Positions 60,508 to 64,000 of a DNA stretch of 64,000 bases are shown here, piece by piece; positions within the stretch are counted from its first letter, which is position 1; every line of letters begins with the position of its first letter. The stretch comes from Cryobacterium roopkundense (GTDB lineage Bacteria; Actinomycetota; Actinomycetes; Actinomycetales; Microbacteriaceae). The translations under genes and the position numbers were made by a program. The stretch lies in the NCBI RefSeq assembly GCF_014200405.1, contig NZ_JACHBQ010000001.1:1922001-1986000 (forward strand), in the 5' to 3' direction. The notes below the pieces were generated by a model. The model was not told the DNA's origin, searched no databases, and worked only from the letters and a program-made list of their open reading frames with translations.

Positions 60508-60981
60508 CTACTCCGTGACTCGCTCGTGTGAGCGACGCTCCACGCGTCGCCGCTCGTCGTCGTGGGCCCCGCGGAGCAAATCGAGGACGGTGGCGGATGT
60601 GCGGTGGCCGGGATTCACGACGGCGATCCAGCCGAGCGCGCCGTAGACCGGGTGCGGCATGATGGCGTCGGTCGCGCTGTAGTCCCCCGGTGCGAAATCA
60701 TGTGGCGTTTCGCCGGTGAGTTCGGTGAACTTCGCCCGCCCGACGTGTACGTTCACTCGCCATCGGTAGGGGTCATCGAGGTTGGACTGCTCGTCGCCGG
60801 GGTAATCCTTCGTGACGATCGTCGCGTACGGCTGCGCGTTCTGGGGCACCTTCCCGTCGGGCGCATAGTAGAAGAAGTGATCGCCCCAGGCGACTTCGGG
60901 GTACTCGCTCCCCGCAGTGGGTGCGAGGTCCAGCACGCCGTCGAACGCTTGGACTGTCTCCACGAGCTGGCTGATCTTCAT
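60508..60981 (-). CDS. DUF6194 family protein
   Basis: The 157-residue protein fits the DUF6194 family, with WGDHFFYYAPDGKVPQNAQP near residue 30 and a C-terminal HPVYGALGWIAVVNPG. It resembles small MmcQ/YjbR-like or phospholipid-modulating folds by length, but no function is assigned. The ATG at 60981 lies 2 bases after the deazaflavin reductase stop; a GTG at 60987 overlapping that stop (GTGA) is an alternative. There is no signal peptide. Confidence 0.75.
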   Translation of the reverse strand: MKISQLVETVQAFDGVLDLAPTAGSEYPEVAWGDHFFYYAPDGKVPQNAQPYATIVTKDYPGDEQSNLDDPYRWRVNVHVGRAKFTELTGETPHDFAPGDYSATDAIMPHPVYGALGWIAVVNPGHRTSATVLDLLRGAHDDERRRVERRSHERVTE

Positions 60982-60983
60982 GA

Positions 60984-61475
60984 TCACTCGGCGTTGGTCG
61001 CTGGTTCGAAGACCACGATGGCCGTCTCCGTCGGGCGGCGGCGGGCATTCTCGTCGAGATTCTTGTCGAGCGACCTCCACCGGTCCCAGAGCGAGGCCCG
61101 TTCATCGCCCGACGCGGCGCGGGCCACGACAAGTCGGGAGTCGTCAGCGAGTTGAACCTCTGCGTGGGGATGTGCCTGAAGGTTCAACCACCAGGCGGGT
61201 TCGCCCTCGCCCCAGCCGTTCATCGCCATTGTCACAAGTTTCGGGCCGTCCTCGAAGTAGCCGAGGATCACGGACCGCTCCTGACCGCTGTGGCGTCCGA
61301 TCGTTGTCACCCGCATGGTGCCCCAGCGCTCGGCGCTGGCGGGCCACAAGCCACGACGCCCGCCCGACACCCTGTAGATCGCACGGTGAACTTTCCAGGC
61401 GAGCACGATGAACCATCGGGGTGGCAGCCACGGAGTCCGGGTCTTCGTTTGCGGCCTGCGGCCGGGTGTCGACAT
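60984..61475 (-). CDS. Nitroreductase/deazaflavin-dependent oxidoreductase family protein
   Basis: The 163-residue protein has the split-barrel pattern of Ddn-like F420H2-dependent reductases: VTTIGRHSGQERSVILGYF, then GWGEGEPAWWLNLQAHP, characteristic of the family. Members reduce quinones or nitro compounds using F420H2. No F420 synthesis gene is in the window. The ATG at 61475 is probably the first gene of a three-gene unit with the DUF6194 and GAP genes. The 254 bases upstream, to the fused oxidoreductase stop, hold no recognised gene. Confidence 0.85.
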   Translation of the reverse strand: MSTPGRRPQTKTRTPWLPPRWFIVLAWKVHRAIYRVSGGRRGLWPASAERWGTMRVTTIGRHSGQERSVILGYFEDGPKLVTMAMNGWGEGEPAWWLNLQAHPHAEVQLADDSRLVVARAASGDERASLWDRWRSLDKNLDENARRRPTETAIVVFEPATNAE

Positions 61476-61729
61476 GACGATTGCATCCCTTCACTGCGCG
61501 GATGGTGAGCAATCGTTCCGCTCGCGTGACTGTACAACCGTTGCATCCCATAGGACAGGGGCGAGGCACGGCGGGTCTGCGACACGGAGCCTAGGAATAT
61601 CACGGATGGATCCTCAGGGGTCGCGCTTCCTGGGTACGGTCAATTTCGCCCCGAGCGAGCTCGACTCGCCGGAGGAACTTGAGCCGGCCGGTTTGTAAGT
61701 ATGCCGCGCGGGGCATCCTTCGTGGCGCC

Positions 61730-63418
61730 CTAGGCGGGAAGGTTACGGCGCAGGCGCAGCACTCCGTCGGTGTGGGTGAACGGCGTTCCGTCGGCGCCGG
61801 TGGCCTCGCGGTCGACGAGCTCTTTCGTGACAACGGTCCACTGGCCCTCGGGGAGCTCAAGGAACGCGAGCACATCGTCAGGGGTCGGGAGCGGCTCGGC
61901 GTCGGCGCCGTGCGACGACCCCGACGGGAATGCCGCATGCCCGACGATGAGTAGCTGGCCACCGGGAGCGACGGCGGCGGCTGCCCGGCGCAAAATCTGT
62001 TCGCGCGGCAGCTCAACCGGAGACTGCAGGAACTGCGCCGCCACGAGGTCGAAGGTCGCGTCGGGGTTCCACGCGGCGAGATCCGCCTGCACGAAGCGGA
62101 TGCGGTCGGCCAGCCCCGAGGCTGCGGCCCTGGCCTCGCCGCGGGCCAGCGCCGTGGCGGAGATGTCGACGGCCGTGACCTGCCAGCCGCCGTGAGCCAG
62201 CCAGAGCGCGTCGCCGCCTTCCCCACTGCCGAGGTCGAGGGCGGTGCCCGGCTCGAGCCCGCCGGCCTCGCGTTCGAGGGCTGCGTTGGCGTGCCCGCTC
62301 CACATCTGGCCCGTTTCGGCGCCGCGTTCGATGTAGCGTCGCTCCCAGAATGACGTCGGGTCTTCGGACGGGTCGACGTGCTGCTCGTTCCCCTGCTTGC
62401 GCTCATGCGGCTGGGCGTGGCCGTGCGGTTCGCCGTGGCTGTGTCGTTCGGGGGTCATGTTGGTCCATTCTTCCAGAGCCACGCGGATGTCGTCCGCCAC
62501 GAGTTCGGCGTTGATCGCGACGGCTGCCGTGACGCCGGAGCCGGCCGCCACCGGAACGAGCGCGGCGGGGTTGGACGTGTTGCCTGCGGCCCAGACGCCG
62601 TCGACGCTCGTCTTTCCGGAGGCATCCGTTGTCGTCCAGAGGCCGGCGGGGGTGTCACCCTGTTCGGCACCGAGCTGGCGCAGCGGCTCGTCGAGGGCGA
62701 CCATTCGCGGCTCGGCGAAGAGCACGTCGAGCTCGATGCGGGTGCCGTCGGCGAGTTCGAGGCCCGCGAAGGCTCCGTTCGCCGTCGTGACACCGATGAC
62801 GACGCGGTCGTCCACGACGATGCCGCGCGCGTCGAGGGTGAGCCGATCGGGGTCAGGGATGGGGCCGGCCAGGCCTGAGAACACCGTCACTGTCGGCGAA
62901 TACGCCCGGAGCATATGTGCCTTGTGCAACCCCCGCACGGATGTCGTGAGCACGCCGATTCTCGAACCGCGCGCCTCGTAGCCGTCACAGAACGGGCAGG
63001 CCACGACGCCGCGTCCCCAGTGTGCGGCCAGACCGGGGATGGGCGGCAGCTCGTCGTGGATGCCGGTCGCCACGAGGAGGCGACCGGCACGAATGCGAGC
63101 GCCGGTCTCGGTGACGAGTTCGAAGCCGTCCGCTGTCCTGCGCGTTTCGACCACGCGCGCGGCCTCGATCACTCCGCCAGCGGCCCACACCTCGCGGCGA
63201 CCGTCGTCGACAAGGCTGAGCGGGGAGTAGCCGTCGCGACTGAGTACCCCGTGCATGTGCGGCGCCTCCCGGTTGCGCGGCTCCCCCGCGTCGAGCACGA
63301 GCACGCGTCGCTGGGCGCGCGCGACGATGAGCGCGGCGCTGAGACCGGCGGTGCCGCCGCCGATAATTGCAACGTCCCAGAGTGTGCTGGGCTGGTCATC
63401 CTGAGGTTTTGTCGTCAT
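61730..63418 (-). CDS. Fused thioredoxin reductase-like oxidoreductase and SAM methyltransferase
   Basis: The 562-residue protein has two parts. Residues 1-320 are a thioredoxin-reductase-like FAD/NAD(P) fold: GGGTAGLSAALIVARA near residue 20, a CPFC redox pair at about 139-142, and a closing GVWAAGNTSNPAALVPVAAG. Residues 360-562 form a class I methyltransferase with ALDLGSGEGGDALWLA near residue 393. The linker (about 335-360) is rich in His, Pro and Gln, including EPHGHAQPHERKQ, and may bind metal. Such fusions occur in actinobacteria; the substrate is unknown. It is divergent from an XRE-cupin regulator, which probably controls it. Confidence 0.88.
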   Translation of the reverse strand: MTTKPQDDQPSTLWDVAIIGGGTAGLSAALIVARAQRRVLVLDAGEPRNREAPHMHGVLSRDGYSPLSLVDDGRREVWAAGGVIEAARVVETRRTADGFELVTETGARIRAGRLLVATGIHDELPPIPGLAAHWGRGVVACPFCDGYEARGSRIGVLTTSVRGLHKAHMLRAYSPTVTVFSGLAGPIPDPDRLTLDARGIVVDDRVVIGVTTANGAFAGLELADGTRIELDVLFAEPRMVALDEPLRQLGAEQGDTPAGLWTTTDASGKTSVDGVWAAGNTSNPAALVPVAAGSGVTAAVAINAELVADDIRVALEEWTNMTPERHSHGEPHGHAQPHERKQGNEQHVDPSEDPTSFWERRYIERGAETGQMWSGHANAALEREAGGLEPGTALDLGSGEGGDALWLAHGGWQVTAVDISATALARGEARAAASGLADRIRFVQADLAAWNPDATFDLVAAQFLQSPVELPREQILRRAAAAVAPGGQLLIVGHAAFPSGSSHGADAEPLPTPDDVLAFLELPEGQWTVVTKELVDREATGADGTPFTHTDGVLRLRRNLPA

Positions 63419-63433
63419 GCATACAGATTGATC

Positions 63434-63471
63434 CCGAACTAGAATAAGAGCAAGAATACATGCCGAATTAG
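63434..63471. promoter_or_regulatory. Direct repeats in the divergent promoter region
   Basis: CCGAACTAG (63434-63442) and CCGAATTAG (63463-63471) are near-identical and start 29 bases apart in the 69-base region between the fused oxidoreductase gene and the XRE-cupin gene. They could be binding sites for the XRE regulator or overlap promoter elements. No firm -10/-35 pair was assigned. Confidence 0.4.
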
Positions 63472-63487
63472 CAAGAAGGGACTGGTC

Positions 63488-64000
63488 TTGGCCGACGCAT
63501 CGCTCGACCTCATTGGATCACGCCTGAAAAGCTGGCGACAGAAGCGTGGCATGACCCTCGACGAGCTGTCGGCCGCGACCGACATCTCCGCAAGCACCAT
63601 CTCCCGGCTCGAGTCGGGCAAGCGTGCGCCGAACCTCGAGCTCGTGGTGCCCATCGCCCGCGCCCTGCGACTTGAACTCGATGACCTGGTTCCCCGGTCG
63701 GTGCCGGACCCCCGCGTGCCACGGATTACGAAACGAGTAGGCGAGGTCACGTATGTCTCCCTGTCGCCCGATTCCTCGCCGGTTCAGACCTACAAGGTGA
63801 CTCTTCCGGCCACACCTCCCGGAACGCTCGTCGTGCCGGAGCTTCGCGTCCACGACGGCTACGAGTGGCTGTACGTGCTCGATGGCAGGCTGAGGCTCGT
63901 GTTGGGTGAGCACGACGTCGTTCTTGGGCCCGGCGAGGCCGCGGAATTCGACACTCGCACGCCCCACTGGCTCGCTGCCTCTGGCATTGGTCCCGTGGAC
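63488..64000 (+). CDS. XRE family regulator with cupin domain, partial
   Basis: Start of a gene cut by the window end; 171 codons are visible with no stop. An XRE helix-turn-helix (about residues 10-65: LKSWRQKRGMTLDELSAAT, then SASTISRLESGKRAPN) is followed by a cupin-like beta barrel (about 105-165: PELRVHDGYEWLYVLDGRL, then GPGEAAEFDTRTPHW). Its sensing ligand is unknown. The TTG at 63488 has AAGAAGGGA 6 to 8 bases upstream. It is divergent from the fused oxidoreductase gene, which it probably controls. Confidence 0.88.
   Translation, partial: MADASLDLIGSRLKSWRQKRGMTLDELSAATDISASTISRLESGKRAPNLELVVPIARALRLELDDLVPRSVPDPRVPRITKRVGEVTYVSLSPDSSPVQTYKVTLPATPPGTLVVPELRVHDGYEWLYVLDGRLRLVLGEHDVVLGPGEAAEFDTRTPHWLAASGIGPVD

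Noticed and set aside
61476..61729. 254-base gap between the deazaflavin reductase and fused oxidoreductase genes
   Set aside because: Checked for RNA genes, hairpins with T-runs and small frames; nothing convincing was found.

Overview
The window is high-GC, densely packed chromosomal DNA from a Gram-positive actinobacterium, most likely a member of Microbacteriaceae. Supporting features are RbpA, WhiA, OpcA, PdtaR-like ANTAR and HGxxPAAW proteins, a deazaflavin-dependent reductase, the tkt-tal-pgi-zwf-opcA-pgl and uvrC-rapZ-whiA gene orders, and many 4-base ATGA/GTGA/TTGA stop-start overlaps. The family-level assignment is inferred from gene content and order; no rRNA or other decisive marker is present. 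There is no prophage, insertion sequence, CRISPR array or integrase.

Layout. (1) 0.36-8.6 kb, plus strand: a pentose-phosphate operon tkt-tal-pgi-zwf-opcA-pgl, closed by a bidirectional terminator. (2) 8.7-20.2 kb, minus strand: rbpA, secG, the glycolytic set tpiA-pgk-gap, sodA, then whiA, rapZ, uvrC and uvrA. (3) 20.3-24.5 kb, plus strand: a PadR regulator translationally coupled to a MacB/FtsX-type ABC exporter, behind a 16-bp inverted repeat. (4) 24.6-37.8 kb, minus strand: uvrB, coaE, rpsA, a TIGR01777 epimerase with a DUF4166 protein, a DUF885 putative metallopeptidase, a PAS-GGDEF-EAL signalling protein and polA. (5) 37.8-42.5 kb: a hotdog thioesterase, a PdtaR-like antiterminator, tRNA-Leu(CAA), and a TetR gene divergent from a two-gene cassette made of an ABC-ATPase-like protein without catalytic motifs and a YhgE/Pip membrane protein. 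(6) 42.8-59.8 kb, minus strand: pyk, gltD, gltB, lgt, then a long amino-acid biosynthesis array read as rpe-hisE-hisG-hisF-hisI-trpE-membrane protein-HGxxPAAW protein-trpC-trpB-trpA-lgt. (7) 59.8-64.0 kb: a GAP-family membrane protein, a DUF6194 protein, an F420-type reductase, a fused thioredoxin-reductase-like/methyltransferase protein, and a divergent XRE-cupin regulator cut by the window end.

How it fits together. The left third encodes most of glycolysis and the pentose-phosphate pathway, and ribulose-5-phosphate epimerase and pyruvate kinase appear further right. All of uvrA, uvrB and uvrC plus polA are present, so nucleotide excision repair and gap filling are nearly complete here. The his and trp genes share one apparent transcript but are incomplete: trpD, hisA/priA, hisB, hisC, hisD and hisH are not in the window.

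Most of the content is ordinary core genome. The items most worth a second look are the ABC-ATPase-like protein lacking Walker residues next to YhgE/Pip, a large inverted-repeat structure upstream of coaE, a 7-bp tandem repeat plus hairpin between tkt and tal, the split tal/pgi pair with a TTGA overlap, the apparent absence of yvcK between rapZ and whiA, and the fused oxidoreductase-methyltransferase with a histidine-rich linker.
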